64,000 nucleotides of DNA, taken from the NCBI RefSeq assembly GCF_000499845.2, contig NC_023751.2, positions 12,067,564 through 12,131,563 on the forward strand, given 5' to 3'. Below the pieces are notes generated by a model. It was not told where the DNA came from. It worked only from the letters and a program-made list of their open reading frames with translations, and searched no databases. This DNA comes from Phaseolus vulgaris. Taxonomy: Eukaryota; Streptophyta; Magnoliopsida; Fabales; Fabaceae. This document shows positions 23,857 to 36,754 of this stretch, in pieces. A program made the translations under genes and the position numbers. Positions within the stretch are counted from its first letter, which is position 1, and the number at the start of each line of letters is the position of its first letter.

Positions 23857-24865
23857 CATCTGATCTCCCAACTTATAAGAAACCTTCCATTATACTGCTA
23901 CTAAACACATAGATTCATCTTCCTCTTAAAGCAACAAGGTTTAACTTTAATAGATGAACAATTTCAATAGGATTTAATCCAAGATGTACTTAATGTATTT
24001 AGGTTATTATGGAGTTAATTGGTCAAAATAATGTACCATACTCATATGCAGAGAAAAAAATCAACTACTTTTGACTGTTTTCCCCCCAAATGATATAATT
24101 CAATTAGTGAAATTTGATATAACTAATTTTTTTCCCATTTTAAAAAATATAAAATGAAATTACACTATTTTGAGATTTTTTTTAACACCATTTAGAAAAA
24201 TCGAACACTGTTTATTCCACTGTAAACTATAAAGATAGTATCCTCGTTATACAGGGGAAACTGATGCTGGAAAAGAATAAAACCAACCCTCAGATATTCA
24301 TGCTAATTGATACATCATTCATTTATAGGACCTAAATCTGGATACTTCTAACAAAAAATTGATAATAATAAACTAAGAACAAACAATATAATTAAGACAC
24401 AATTTTCAATCTAAGATTTAAAACAATATATTTATTTCTTTATTCTTATATATTACTTGTCATACTCAGTTCTACTATACATTACACTTAAATTTCTAAG
24501 GCTAAACCTAGATCTAATCCCTGATAATAGTTACAACACTAATTTAGTTCTGAATATCTTGGTCTTTGGCAGTACAAGAAGATCATCACATCAATGATTG
24601 GGTAATGGACTTCAGTCTCCGACAAAGCATACAATGTAAGATCCCTGCAATTCAAAGCAATGAAATCGTTAGTTATAGGTGAAGACAAAAGCTAAATAGA
24701 GCTAAGCATTTCCACCAAAAACCCATAATGTGCAAGAATTAACCAAATTTAAGAGATCCAAAGAATGTACCTATCAAGATAGGTTAATTGCCAAATACCG
24801 AGATTCTACATTAATAGCCATAGTGCACTTCAAAACAGGTTTATCAAGGAATTGTCACTCCATCA
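23857..24865. other. Intergenic DNA 3' of cyclin copy B
   Basis: AT-rich, no gene recognised. The last part before 24866 should be the 3' untranslated region of the minus-strand cyclin B copy. Confidence 0.4.
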
Positions 24866-26512
24866 CTAATCTTCAAAGTAATAACTTGGTACATGTGGAG
24901 GAGACGGCAGGTTTGCCACATACTTGAACTGTTCAAGTAGAAGATTTTTGTCGCTCAATTTGTCATAAGGAGAACTAAAGTATATTACAACAAAAAGAAA
25001 TGCAAAAGTTCTACCTTGTGCTGCTTATATTTATCCCTAACAGATCGGGAAGATGCTGCCTTTCTTGAAAAATACAAGTCATGCAAAGTGAGAACACAAA
25101 CTTTCAACTCAGCTGGTTTGTAACCTGACCATTCACGCAGGGAAGAAGTCTGCAATAGGTTCTCAAGTTCAAGTTCCTTGAAACAACAGTAATACTTTTC
25201 CTCTTTTAATGAGAAACAACATAAATACTCACCCAAGGATGCACTTCAGGGGAGATAATAAAACTGGCAAGAAATAAAGATGATGCTGCCACAATTGAAG
25301 GCAAGAATCTTATGCAATCATAATCCAACAAACTTAGCTCAGCAAGGTAGAAGCTCAGAAACTCAACCTTCAAATTTGGTGTCTGACAGTTAAAAAATAA
25401 AATAAAATTAGAAAACAACACAACAAAAACAAAGTTTTTAAGATAATTAAGATGAATGGAGAGAGCAGATCCCCATACTTTTTTATTCACAGAAGCAACA
25501 CCCAAACACCTCCTGAAACAATAATCATACCCATTTAGTCCAATTAATTTCATTTCAAAGAAGTTAGATATTCCCATTTCAGTATAAAGTTCATACTTTA
25601 GAAAGGTGATTGAAGTAGGATTGCCCATTTCAAAGTTTAGGGACTGGAGTATTTCAGTTTCCATCTTTACAACCTATGTCACCACCAATAACCATGGAAA
25701 CCAAAGTGAGTGGAAAAACAAACAAATGACATATTGTAATAGCAGGAAAGACAAGAATAACATTTACCTCTTTCTTTTCATAGGTGTTATCAGTGATGCT
25801 GCAAAATTTCTCCACACGGGGTGGATTAGCTTCCTCGTACTTCCTGCAAATTTGGGGAAAAGATGTAATTGTGAATCTACATGTCTAGATAATGGAATAA
25901 AGAGAAAAATCTTCGCAGAACTAAAACCAGAAGCTTACGAAGCAATGAGCATAGAAGAAACACCCAGTAACTGAAGCCTCGATTTGGTCACAGGACTAAC
26001 AGATAAAAACCTATCTATATATGACACAGAGAGATGAAGAGTTTCAGAGAGAAGCTTGTACTCAACAGCAACATCTACTAACCAATCCACCAATATTTCT
26101 CTCATGTTTGTGGTAACTACCAACTGAACTTTGTCCATGTAGTTAACCATTGGTCTTCTCTTTGTCTGAATATGATAAATGGTGAAAGAATTAAGCACTA
26201 TATAATTTCAAGAAAGCAACAACCTTGAAATGTCAGAATTACCTCCATTGCACGAAGATACTCATCGATGTGGGAAGCATACTGTTGGTCAATCTGGAGA
26301 GAAGAAAGGGTATTATTTAGGGAATATAGTTTCTTGATATTGGAATTTTTCAGACACTGCCGTTTCTGTTTGCTCAGATCTTGAGTTTTGGGGACAATAA
26401 GGTTTGGTAAATTGGAGAGTTCACCCAATACAACCCTACGCTTCTTGGGGTGCTGCTTTTCCACCACCACACCACTTTCCTTCTTTCTCTTTGCCGCAGC
26501 CCGAGTCTCCAT
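24866..26512 (-). CDS. CYCA3: A3-type cyclin, copy B
   Basis: Minus-strand exons 26243-26512, 25939-26165, 25768-25843, 25597-25673, 25479-25512, 25233-25382, 25015-25149 and 24866-24928 give 343 residues, with the same eight-exon plan as copies A and C. It has [10 protein letters not shown], a destruction box RVVLGELSN, and the cyclin signature MREILVDWLVDVAVEYKL followed by [13 protein letters not shown]. It diverges most from the other two. The usual LVEVxEEYKL is LVDVAVEYKL, exon 2 is two codons shorter because it starts at TKRRPMV, and exon 5 reads KRCLGVASVNKK where copies A and C have RRFADVAS. All splice sites are GT-AG and the frame is open, so it is potentially functional but under looser constraint. 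Head to tail with copy C. Confidence 0.9.
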
Positions 26513-26738
26513 CTTCTTTCTTGCGTGTTGTTAATTTGAAAAAGATTGTCAAAAAACAAAGAAATGGAAGAAAAAATAACTAGAGAGGGATGAGTTAGCA
26601 TAAGTTTGTATGATGAGTAGAGAAGACAAAGAGCGGTTTTTTGAAATGAAAATGAAAATGAAAATGAAAATTTCAGGATTTGGGTTTGGTTCCAAATTCA
26701 GATGTTTTATTTGTTTAGAGTTGAAAGATTTGTTTTCC

Positions 26739-26765
26739 CATGGCGGGGGAAGGCCCGCCACTTTT
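26739..26765 (-). promoter_or_regulatory. E2F-like GC cores upstream of cyclin A3 copy B
   Basis: TGGCGGGGGAAGGCCCGCCA lies about 230 bp upstream of the start codon and contains two opposed GGCGGG/CCCGCC cores. The proximal region also shares GAATTTGGAACCAAA with copy A, so the promoter was duplicated along with the gene. Confidence 0.45.
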
Positions 26766-26769
26766 CAAA

Positions 26770-28433
26770 CTCCCGGTTAAATTAAAACTAACTTATTTAA
26801 ATGATTTATTATATATATATATATATATAATAGTATTGTACTGTATGTAATTTTATATTGTATTAATATTTTTAATAATATTAATATTAAATAAGAAAAA
26901 AAATCAAAACAGTGTTAACAAATGTTGTTTCATTACTTTAATACAATTTAAACTTTAATGAATGAAATCTTGAAAATTGTAATGGTGTTAACTACTTTTA
27001 AATAATTGAGGATTAAAATTTACAAATACTTACTGTGAATTCCACCATTTAAGAATCCTAATTATTTTTTTATTAATTAAACACATTTTAAACAGTAAAT
27101 AATATATATTATATTTAATAAATTATAAAAATGTATCAAATTGTATGTCCATGTGTGCACGTCAGAAAGAGTTTAGTGTTTATTATAAAATTGTCATGAA
27201 TGGAAAGTTTTCTTCTTGTTAATTACTTAACAAATATTATTAGAGTAAACTTTGTATACTGTAAACAAAAATAGATCAAAGTATGAATGGATATATTAAG
27301 ATAGTATAGTGTTAAATCTACTTGTAATAATTAAACAATAAGGTATTTTAAGTATTATTTTTGTTTTGAGTTTTATTGAAAGAATCCAAATTATAGCTGA
27401 ATAAATGTTTCTTGAGAAACAATAATTATTGTTGAGAACAAAAACTAAAAGTCAACTTTTGCTTTAATAAACACTAACAGTAAATGATCTCTATTAAACA
27501 TGTATAAATAGTTGGAAAGTACCAATCCATTTAATTCTTATATTGTTGATGTTGAGAAACCAATCAAATAGATTTTTTTTAGTAAAGTTGAAAAGAAACT
27601 TTATAACATGATTTGTTACTTTGGAAATTTCTCTAAAAAAATTTACATTGCTTAGAAAGCTATATAAGTTAGTAATTCAAGGACTAAATATGAGCATATA
27701 TAGACTTTATTTTTGTATTCATTTTATTATTTGTTTTTATTACTTAATTTTTTTTTCCTTTTAAAGTGAATGATAATTTTTTTTTAATTTTGCTATAATA
27801 AAATATAAATCTAATTACACAATTTTAATATATTTATAATAACATCATATACTTTCATCATATTTTCCTGTATATTCATTATATGTTTGTAAAAAAGGCA
27901 TATTGTTCTTATCATATCATAAGAAATTGATGTTACATATATTTTATTTTATTTCTAACAAACTATCATTCACTACCACATCTTTTCCTACTGTAAATCA
28001 AAATACATTTATACTAAATTCTTGAATTTTTTTATAAATGTAATTAGACACATCTTTTTACAACATTAGGAATATTATTAGACTAGGAAGTAAAAATATC
28101 TGAATTATAATTTAGCTTGTTACTTTTTCTTATAGTTGGTCTAAATAATAAGATAAGAGCAAATATTTAAAGTTATTTAATTATGTATGTCAAAAATATA
28201 ATTTTAAATCTATTATAGAAAGAATTTTATTTTTTATAAAAATATGTTTCTACAATATTATCTCTTATGCATACTCTTTAAATTTAAAGAAAATTTTGAG
28301 GATCATTACTCTGTCAACTTATTTCTTGATAGATTTGAAAGGATATATATATATTCTTGAGAAGTGTTCAATTCTTAAGTATATAATTTTTTATCAAGAT
28401 TTTAATTTTTTTTTCTTCTCCTTTTTTATCATG

Positions 28434-28464
<31 letters not shown>

Positions 28465-29030
28465 TTATAGACATTAAATTAATTAATTAGAATTTTTTTA
28501 CACCAATCCCATTTTAATCACCATTTTCTTTTGCACTCTTATTTTATTTAACTATTTTAATCTAATAAACTCAGTTTAAATTATTTCTAGCCATCCTTTA
28601 AATCAATTTAGGGTACTCAGTACATAAAATAAAATTACACATACATATAATATAGAAAAAAATATAAATCCTTTTAAAAAATATGTTTAAAACCATGGAA
28701 GTTGTTACATTGTTATTTCAAAAAACATATATTGAAAAAGAATTTAACTTAGAAAGAAAAGAAAGCATTTAAAAAATCATTACTATTCAATCGCATAATA
28801 TCCTTTCTAAATATATATTTAACATAATTCTTGTTTATCATTATTACTATTGTTTTAGTCTAATCATGATTTGTCTTTTATTTATCTTAGTTTGATTCTT
28901 TATTTTTAATGGCATAATTTAATCATTTTACATATTTAAAGTGGTTTAAATTTGTCATTCCATCAATCTAAAATTAACTCTATTAATAATCTGTTAAAAA
29001 AAATATTACAGTGGAAACATCGAAATCTAG
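26770..29030. other. AT-rich intergenic DNA between cyclin copies B and C
   Basis: No gene recognised. Contains (AT)n microsatellites at about 26808-26829 and 28434-28459. Several cross-strand short frames are chance. Confidence 0.45.
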
Positions 29031-29668
29031 ATCTCTTGGTATTCTGCTTGGAACCACCATAAGATGTTGGTGCTTTATTGGTTGAATCACTCTCTCCCTT
29101 GAGATTGCTCTTTCATCATGTGGATCAATGATGTGAAAAAAATTCTCAAATACCTTCTTTCACAAAGTGACTTACTTCAAGAGACATTTTCTCATGAAGA
29201 CAAGCTGATATGTCCATTACCATCTACTTCACAGGAACAAAAGTTCTCTGGAATGAACTATATAATTTTCATCTTATACCAAAATTATAACAATAATATA
29301 TACATGCAACTGTGTCCAGTATTATCCAGATCATGAATGTATATGTCTTTTTCTTCAAGGCCTCATTGATAACAATATAGGTAAAAAGTCTCACATATTG
29401 TTATATCTGTAAAGAGAATTTGCCATGATAGTTCAACAGGAAAGGTGACTGAACATTGGTAGCTAACCTTGTCCAAGTGTCCTTGCGATCCAAAGACACA
29501 AATCTTGCCAATGGATTTTGTAAGAAAGATCCATCAAAATAACGGCCAAACAAAACGCACTGTTGATAGATGTAATGTCCAGCAAGATTTAAAAGACAAC
29601 AGCTTCCATCAGATTAGAACACTTCACAATTGTGACATCTTTTCCAATTGAAGATAATCCCCAGAGCA
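29031..29668. other. 3' flank of cyclin copy C
   Basis: Less AT-rich than the DNA to its left, with short open frames on the plus strand (29118-29336, 29469-29651) that match no family I know. Some of it is probably the 3' untranslated region of the minus-strand cyclin gene. Confidence 0.35.
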
Positions 29669-31373
29669 TCACTGAGTTTCAAAGTAATGACTTGGCACAT
29701 GTGGAGGAGAAGGCAAGTTTGCTGCAAACTTAAACTGTTCCAGTAGAAGATTTCAAGTCACTCAATTTGTAAAAATCAGAATTGAAATATATTATAACAA
29801 AATAAATGAAAAAGATAAGTACCTTGTGCTGCTTGTATTTCTCCCTAATAGCTTTGAAGGATGCTGCCTTTCTTGACAAATACAAGTCATGCAAGATGAT
29901 GACACATTCTTTCAGTTCAAATGCTTCATAACCAGAGCATTCACACAAGGAAGAAGTCTGCAATAGGTTCTCAACATTGAGTGCCTTGAAACCAACTACT
30001 AATTTATTGTACAAGAAAAATTGTATAACATAAAACATTTACCCAAGGATGAACTTCAGGAGAGATAATAAATCTGGCAAGAAATACAGCAGATGCTGCC
30101 ACAATAGAAGGCAAAATTCTCAAGCAATCATAGTCCATCAAACTAAGCTCAGCAAGATAGCAGCTCAGAAATTCAAACAGTAAATTTGGAGCCTGAAACA
30201 ATAAATCATGACAATAATTAGCAAAAGACACAATAAAGCTTTCAAGAAAATGGAAAACAATAGATAGATCTGTTTAACTTACCTTTTGGTTATCAGAGGC
30301 AACATCAGCAAACCTCCTGAAACAATAACAACACTCAATTTCATTTCAACAAAAGCTAAATATTCATACTAACATTTAGAGTATAAATCTCGTACCTTAG
30401 AAAGGTATTTACAGTAGGATTTCCCATCTCAAACTTCAGAGACTTAAGTATGTCAGCTTCCATCTTTACAACCTATATATTACCATCAATCATGTAAGTC
30501 AAAGTGCAGGGCAAAGAACATAAAAATAAAATATCATAACAAGATTTTGTGCTAAGAATAAGAGATAAAAGAGGGTATTTACCTCTTTCTTATTGTATGT
30601 GTTATCAGTGATACTGCAGAAAGCTTTAACACGGGGTGGGTCAACTTCCTCGTACTTACTGAGCATAAAAAATGAATGCAATTGTTATGTCTAAACACCT
30701 TAAATTGAACATTTGTTGCAAAATTAATTAAAAGAGGTAATGAAATCTTACGCAGCAATGAGCATGGACGAAATACCCAGTAACTGAAGTCTTGACTTAC
30801 TAACAGGATTAACAGATAAAAACCTGTCTATGTATGAAACAGAGAGATGAAGGGTGTCGGATTGAAGCTTGTACTCTTCAGCTACCTCTACTAGCCAATC
30901 CACCAATATTGTCCTCATGATTACAGTAACTTCTCTCTGAACTTTCTCGATGTAATCAACCATCGGTCTCCTCTTCCTCTGCATCTGAAAATCAGATATT
31001 TAAAATTTGAGACAGACCCCAACAAGACCAAGTTGCCCGCTTCGAAAAAAAATTAAAACTTTGTTGACAAAGAAAGAATGAGAATTACCTCCATTGCATG
31101 CAGATACTCATAGATGTCGGAAACATAAGGTTGGACAATCTGGGAGGAAAGGGGAGTGGAATTCGCAGGAGAGGGTTTCTTCAAATTTGGATTCTTCCGA
31201 CATTGCAGTTTTTCTTTGCGTTGATTTTGAGTTTCGGGGACAATAGCATTTGGATAATTTGAAAGTTCACCCAAAACAACACGCTGCCTTTTGGGGTGTG
31301 GCTTTTCGACCACGACCACAGGGGCAACAGCCGCGGTTGCCTTTCTCTTTGCTGCGGCGGCGCGGGTCTCCAT
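29669..31373 (-). CDS. CYCA3: A3-type cyclin, copy C
   Basis: Minus-strand exons 31089-31373, 30752-30984, 30583-30658, 30396-30472, 30283-30316, 30043-30192, 29823-29957 and 29669-29734 give 351 residues. The N-terminus is METRAAAAKRK with an Ala/Val-rich insertion, then the destruction box RVVLGELSN near residues 36-44. The cyclin signature is [18 protein letters not shown], followed by [16 protein letters not shown] and LLGISSMLIAAKYEEV. The second fold has [22 protein letters not shown]. The end is FKFAANLPSPPHVPSHYFETQ. The frame is open and all introns are GT-AG. Its cyclin box is closer to copy A than to copy B in the [10 protein letters not shown] segment. Function as for copy A: a CDK partner in S-phase entry. 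Confidence 0.93.
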
Positions 31374-31654
31374 CTTGTTCCTTGAGTGTTGTTAGTTTGG
31401 AAGAAGGAGAAAGAAGAGATCAAAGGAAGAAGATGGATTGGGGGTGGTGGGCAAGGAAGAAAGATCGGCATAATGTTTATGTATATATAATGGGTAGAGA
31501 ATTGAAAGAGCGGGTTTTCAAATGAAAATGAAAATAATTTGGTGTGTCTGAAAATTTTGAGGATTTAGCTTTCGTTCTAAGTTCAAACATTTAGTTTTAG
31601 TTTGGCGAATGTTTTAGATTGAAAGTGAAAAAAAATTGAGAGTGAAAAAGTTTC

Positions 31655-31702
31655 TTATGGCGCGCAACCCGGCCAGGCGGGCTTCTTTTCCGCCAAGTCG
31701 TG
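31655..31702 (-). promoter_or_regulatory. E2F-like GC cores upstream of cyclin A3 copy C
   Basis: A GC island (TGGCGCGC, CCAGGCGGGC, TTTTCCGCCAAG) about 300 bp upstream of the start codon in otherwise AT-rich DNA. It resembles the GC cores before copies A and B; TTTTCCGCC is one base from an E2F site. Confidence 0.45.
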
Positions 31703-31719
31703 TAAATAAAAAGCTCAGT

Positions 31720-33443
31720 TTTTTTTATCGGCGCCTAACCTAAATTATTTAATTTTTTCATTTAATAATAAATTTTGTTTTAATTATTAATTTTAAAAAT
31801 CCTTTTCAATGTCCATAATTTATAAGCTTTTCTTGGTCCCTTGATTAAATATGCACACAATTGTTCAGGTAACAATTTATTTTTATTATCAAATATTTTA
31901 TGCATATATTTTCTATCTAAACATTCATGTGAGTATATATCGGTAAAAGATTATGGATATAATTTTTTAAATTATAAAGATTAAAAGTAAGAGTTAATTA
32001 TCTTTTTATTTCTTCTACATTTATTTAAAAAATAAAATCAAACTTTATAAAACAATCCACGTCAACTCCAATAAATAAGAAAGTGAGGGAGCAAAAAATT
32101 AAAAAAAAAAACATATTATCACACTTTTTAAAAATAAGTGACTTAATTGAATATTTTATTAATAAAAAGATTAAATTAAATTAAATAAATAAATAAACTA
32201 GAAAGTAATTAAACCTAAAATCAAATATAAATTTAAAGATAAAACACATTTTAAGTGAACAATATAAAAAGAATAGAATAAAATATATATTGCCTATATA
32301 TATATATATAAAGAATAGAATAAAATAAATAACTGAAAAGGGTAAATATACTTTAAATTTAAAGATACAAAATATTTTGAAGTTAATAATTACATATTTT
32401 AGCAAAAGGAGCTTAGATGAAAATCTCTGTATCTTGCTTCACTGGAACACTCTTTCTTCACAACAGCGGACGCAGATCATTGAACTGCCTATAGCGTCTC
32501 TTCTAAGAAGCCTATTCTTGGTGGGTCTCACACAAATCACTCTTTGTTCTATCTTTTGATTTTATCTTGTATAGATTTTCTTTTGAACCACAGAGGCTGA
32601 ATAGAATTTTATAATCAACCTGTATAAAATGAGTTATGGCTTGTGAAATTTCTATTATGAATACAATTTTTCTATTATGCTATGACATTACAATTATGAC
32701 TCTTTTTTTTCATTTGTTTTAAAATTACATTTATATTGCTTTTATGCATATGTACAAGTTTTTTTAGTAGGAGAAGGTAGGATCATAAGATCATGCAAGT
32801 CAGGAGTTTTTGCCACTTCTTGATCCTAGGTAAGAATCCATTGATGCCCTTATGCATGAGTCAGCCCTTACCCTAAGATGATAAATTTACTATGTTTTTG
32901 TAAATATGTGCATCAAAACAAGTAAGAACATTAATCCTAATCTGAATTCCAAAAGAACAATTCAAGAACCTCATTCCTAAATTTTTTTCAATTTCAGAAG
33001 TTGTGGATCTAAATAACAACTGTTGTTTCAGTGCATTATATGTTGTTTGTTAAGAGATCAAAGATAGGAGAAAGCTGGAAAGTAATGGTACACTATAATG
33101 CACTGTCTTCAGAACTGTAATTAGGAATTAATTATGATACTGGTGTGGAAGTTGGAAGATTAAATTATCAATTTGTAATTATTGAAATGTTTTACTATTT
33201 TCCTTAGATGAATCATGCCATCACATATGAAATGTTGTGTCTTAGATGTCAAGAGTTTGGATATCACAGTAGTGCTACTGTGGTTTCTTTAATGTCCATA
33301 CATTTAGAATTTCAGTTAGGCATAAATAGTATAGTGTTCTTCCTTTAAATTCTTAGTGCTAATCTGAACATGCTCAGTGTCAGGCTGCTGTTCTGCTCTG
33401 GAGTTCGAATAACTGAAACTAATTGGGATTGAAGGAGGAGAAG
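31720..33443. other. Intergenic DNA and probable leader upstream of the RPB8-like gene
   Basis: 31.7-32.4 kb is very AT-rich with no gene. The less AT-rich part from about 32405 to 32520 ends CTATTCTTG followed by GTGGGT and might be a noncoding first exon of the RPB8-like gene. That is a guess from composition only. Confidence 0.3.
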
Positions 33444-35067
33444 ATGGGTGAACTTCTTTTTGATGATATTTTCATGATTGAGAATCTAGACCCAGATGGT
33501 AAAAAGTATGACAAGGGTAAGCGCACCTCTCATTTCTTTGTATCATTTTTATTTAAATTTTTTTAAAAATCAAACTGCTTTATAGTATGGTTGCCTTGTG
33601 TATGCAAAGCTATCTTATAGAGTTGATAATGTGATATTGGCTGAAGTAGCGCTGTATGATTTTTAACTTGAAAGTTGCCTCAACATGAATAATTGATTAT
33701 TAGAAACTATGGCTCTATTCTGTTTATTAATAGGGCCAGTTTCCTGGGTATTTTCTTGCAGTTTCTCGGATTGTGGCACGGAGTGAGAAGAGTGACATGT
33801 ACATGCTTCTAGATGTAAATACTGAGATTTATCCTATAAAGGAAAAAGAAAGATTTTTGATGGCTTTGTCTCCTTCACTTGTTTTGAATACTAAGGTAAA
33901 CTAATTCATTTACAGTTCCCTGCTTTACTGTGGTTTTAGACAATATGAACATAGTTCTCTTTACTCAACAATTTATTTAAACCTTTTACATAGTTCAACT
34001 GTAATATAGGTTTTGTTGTGTGCCTGATATTTTGTGAAAATTGGCTCATTGTCACTCGGTCACATTATGGGGAGGTGCTTTCTGATGGTGCTAACTAAAC
34101 AACATGAACTGGTTCATGTAGATTCAAAATGAAAAGGCACAGAGTCAAATGGAATTAATGTGTTACATACATTGAAAATATAAGTCATTTTGTAGTTGAT
34201 TGTGGAGAAAGGTCCACAAAATGACTGTTGAAAGTCTCTCAGAATGTTACCCTAAGATTATCTTCTTGCAAATGCATTTATTTTGAAACTGGAACAAGCA
34301 GTTCTAGTGCCTGTATGGGATCAAACAAATTATAGATGGTTAAGGATTTCTTAGTGTCACAATAAATAAAGAGAAGTTTAGGAGGGTGTTTCAAGCTGAA
34401 CCTATCATATTACGTTACTTACTATATTACTTATGTCAAAGGTATCTGTTAAATTAAATTCAATGATTTCTATTTGTCACAAAAGTAGTGAATGTTGGCT
34501 TCACATTGAATTGATCTTTCTCCAGGATGGCTCTGTGTCAATTCAAGACAAGTTTGAATACATCATGCATGGAAGGCTGTATAACATTGAGGAATGTTCA
34601 AAACCTCAGTTTGAAGTGTACGTACATTTTTTCCATATTGGTGTTTTACTCCATTTTGTTCTCGTTAGCAGTATCATCTAGGAATCTTTGATGTTTAATC
34701 AAATCGTCCTTTACATGCAAATTGAGTTAGCAGAGAAATAGTTTAGCGGCATATTTGTAAGCGTTATGTTTCTCTACTTATTTCATGGAGTTTGATTAGA
34801 ATATAATTTACATTTTGCTTAATGGAGTCATCTTTCTAATCACAGTATGATGGTGCACATTTTTTCTTTCATAGTTCTACCTTCTGAGTTTATGCTTTTA
34901 TTCTTGAGATTGGTCAATTCTCCAACCGAGTTCTTTTTTCTTGCACCAGGGAGGTATACGCATCATTTGGTGGGCTTCAGTTGATGCTGAGAGGACATCC
35001 TTCTCATTGTGTTAAGTTTGCAGTTGATCAGAAGTTGTTCTTACTAATGAGGAAGATTGAAAGTTGA
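33444..35067 (+). CDS. NRPB8: RNA polymerase I/II/III shared subunit RPABC3 (RPB8)-like
   Basis: Exons 33444-33516, 33762-33895, 34526-34615 and 34954-35067 give 136 residues. It opens [24 protein letters not shown], then SDMYMLLDVNTEIYP, DKFEYIMHGRLYNI and VYASFGGLQLMLRG, ending QKLFLLMRKIES. These are the RPB8 landmarks. RPB8 is a small OB-fold subunit present in all nuclear RNA polymerases. The family is usually about 145-150 residues; this copy lacks roughly ten residues in the loop before KFEYIMHG (it reads LVLNTKDGSVSIQ in place of the usual LNLDGTPDTG stretch). The last junction needs a donor at GAA/GTGTAC and an acceptor at GGGAG/GTATAC; that choice restores FEVYASFGG but is less certain than the others. 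It may be a diverged paralogue and not the main gene. Confidence 0.87.
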
Positions 35068-36754
35068 ATCTGATGGTGGTGGTGGCCTAAAAAAGAAAGA
35101 CTCTAACATTATGTTTAAGCAATTATTTATGATATTGGATAAGTAATTTGCATGAACTATTTAGAATTCTTTGAAGAATGAACCATGTTTTAATGTTTAT
35201 TGAAGTTGTTTTTTGGCATATTAAATGTGTTTGAGATAATTGCTAAATTAAATTATTCTTATAATCGATTATAATCAGAATAAGTTTTTATTTCTGTATA
35301 TGGTTGCTGTTGGTGGCTGCGCTTGTTTGCTATGTAGGTAAGTGTAAAAATATGAATTTCGAAACAAAACACACTGTTAATGGTTGCTGCAATTGGTGTA
35401 ATGGCGATTTCAGGTAATATTATTTGGAAAAGACATTTTGGAATTGAAATAAATGATAAATTTCTATGTTATGATAATATATTCTAGATATAACAAAGAA
35501 TGCGTTGAAGTTGGTTGCACAGATTTTGTAGGTTAGATCATGTGACTCTGATTCTCTCACTTTCTTTAAAGACAACAAAATTTTCCCAAATTTTTCATTG
35601 CTTAATCTGTAAAAGTATTTTATATTTTTTAATTTAGGACCTTATTTTGAATTGACTAATTCGGATAAATATACGAATCAAATTTATTTTTGCCTATGAA
35701 AGAACCCAATATACCTTTCTGGATTATCCCCTTTATGATATGTTTTTGAATATTCCCATTCAATACATGATGTAACATTTATAATGTGTTAATATATATT
35801 TATCATTTTAAGAGAGTAATTCCTAATTCATCTTTTATATATAGGATTTGAAATCCTTTATGAAAAATATGTTTTCTGAAAAGATTTTTTTTAGAAAAAA
35901 TAAAATTCTAGAATTTTTCTAAAAGTAATTAGATTATTTAAAATTAAAAAAAAAACAAATTTCAAAACAAAGTAATAATTTCAAAATCTTCGTGTTTTTA
36001 AATTCATAAAAAAAATGTATTTTTTTTTTCAATCTTATATAGGTTGGAATGTTGTCGATTTGAGCATCAAGATATTATTTAAATAATTATTTTTTAATTT
36101 ATGTTGATATTAGTAGGAATTATTATTTAATTTAAATTATTATGATTATTTTTGTTGTTATTAATATTATGAATTATTATTATCTCTCATTTGATATTAG
36201 CCAAATATTAGGGAGATTTTTTTTTTTATAGATATAAACTAGATTTTTTTCAGTTAATGTTGTCGTGATTACTTTGTTATCGATGTCAGCAATATTGTTA
36301 TTTTATTATTGACACCACTATTAATTTTTGTCAGTGTTATTTTGAAAAAAATTCAACTCACATCAACGGATAACTTGGCAAAAGATTTCTAACTAAAGAT
36401 ATTAACTTAAATAATTAACATCAATTAAATAATTAAAATTTAATAAATATAAATTATTTTATTTCAATAAAACATTTTAAGCGATATATGTTCAAATTTA
36501 AGATAAAATTCTCTATCCCATCTCAATATTAAAGTTTTTCCTATAGCTATTTGGCCAAATTAAAATAAAGTCCATTACAAAAATATTTTATCTAGAACAA
36601 TGAGAACTAGGGTTTGCATTGCTTAAGCTAACTTAAATTACAAGAATGTAAAGAGTGAGTATATATAAAGCAAGGGTCTAAACAATCCTTAAGAGAAACT
36701 AAATAACAAAACACATAGAAAGCCAATAAAAGGCAATGAAAACTAGAAGATTAT
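35068..36754. other. Intergenic DNA between the RPB8-like and MADS genes
   Basis: AT-rich with no recognisable exon. It should contain both 3' untranslated regions, because the two genes converge. Confidence 0.4.
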
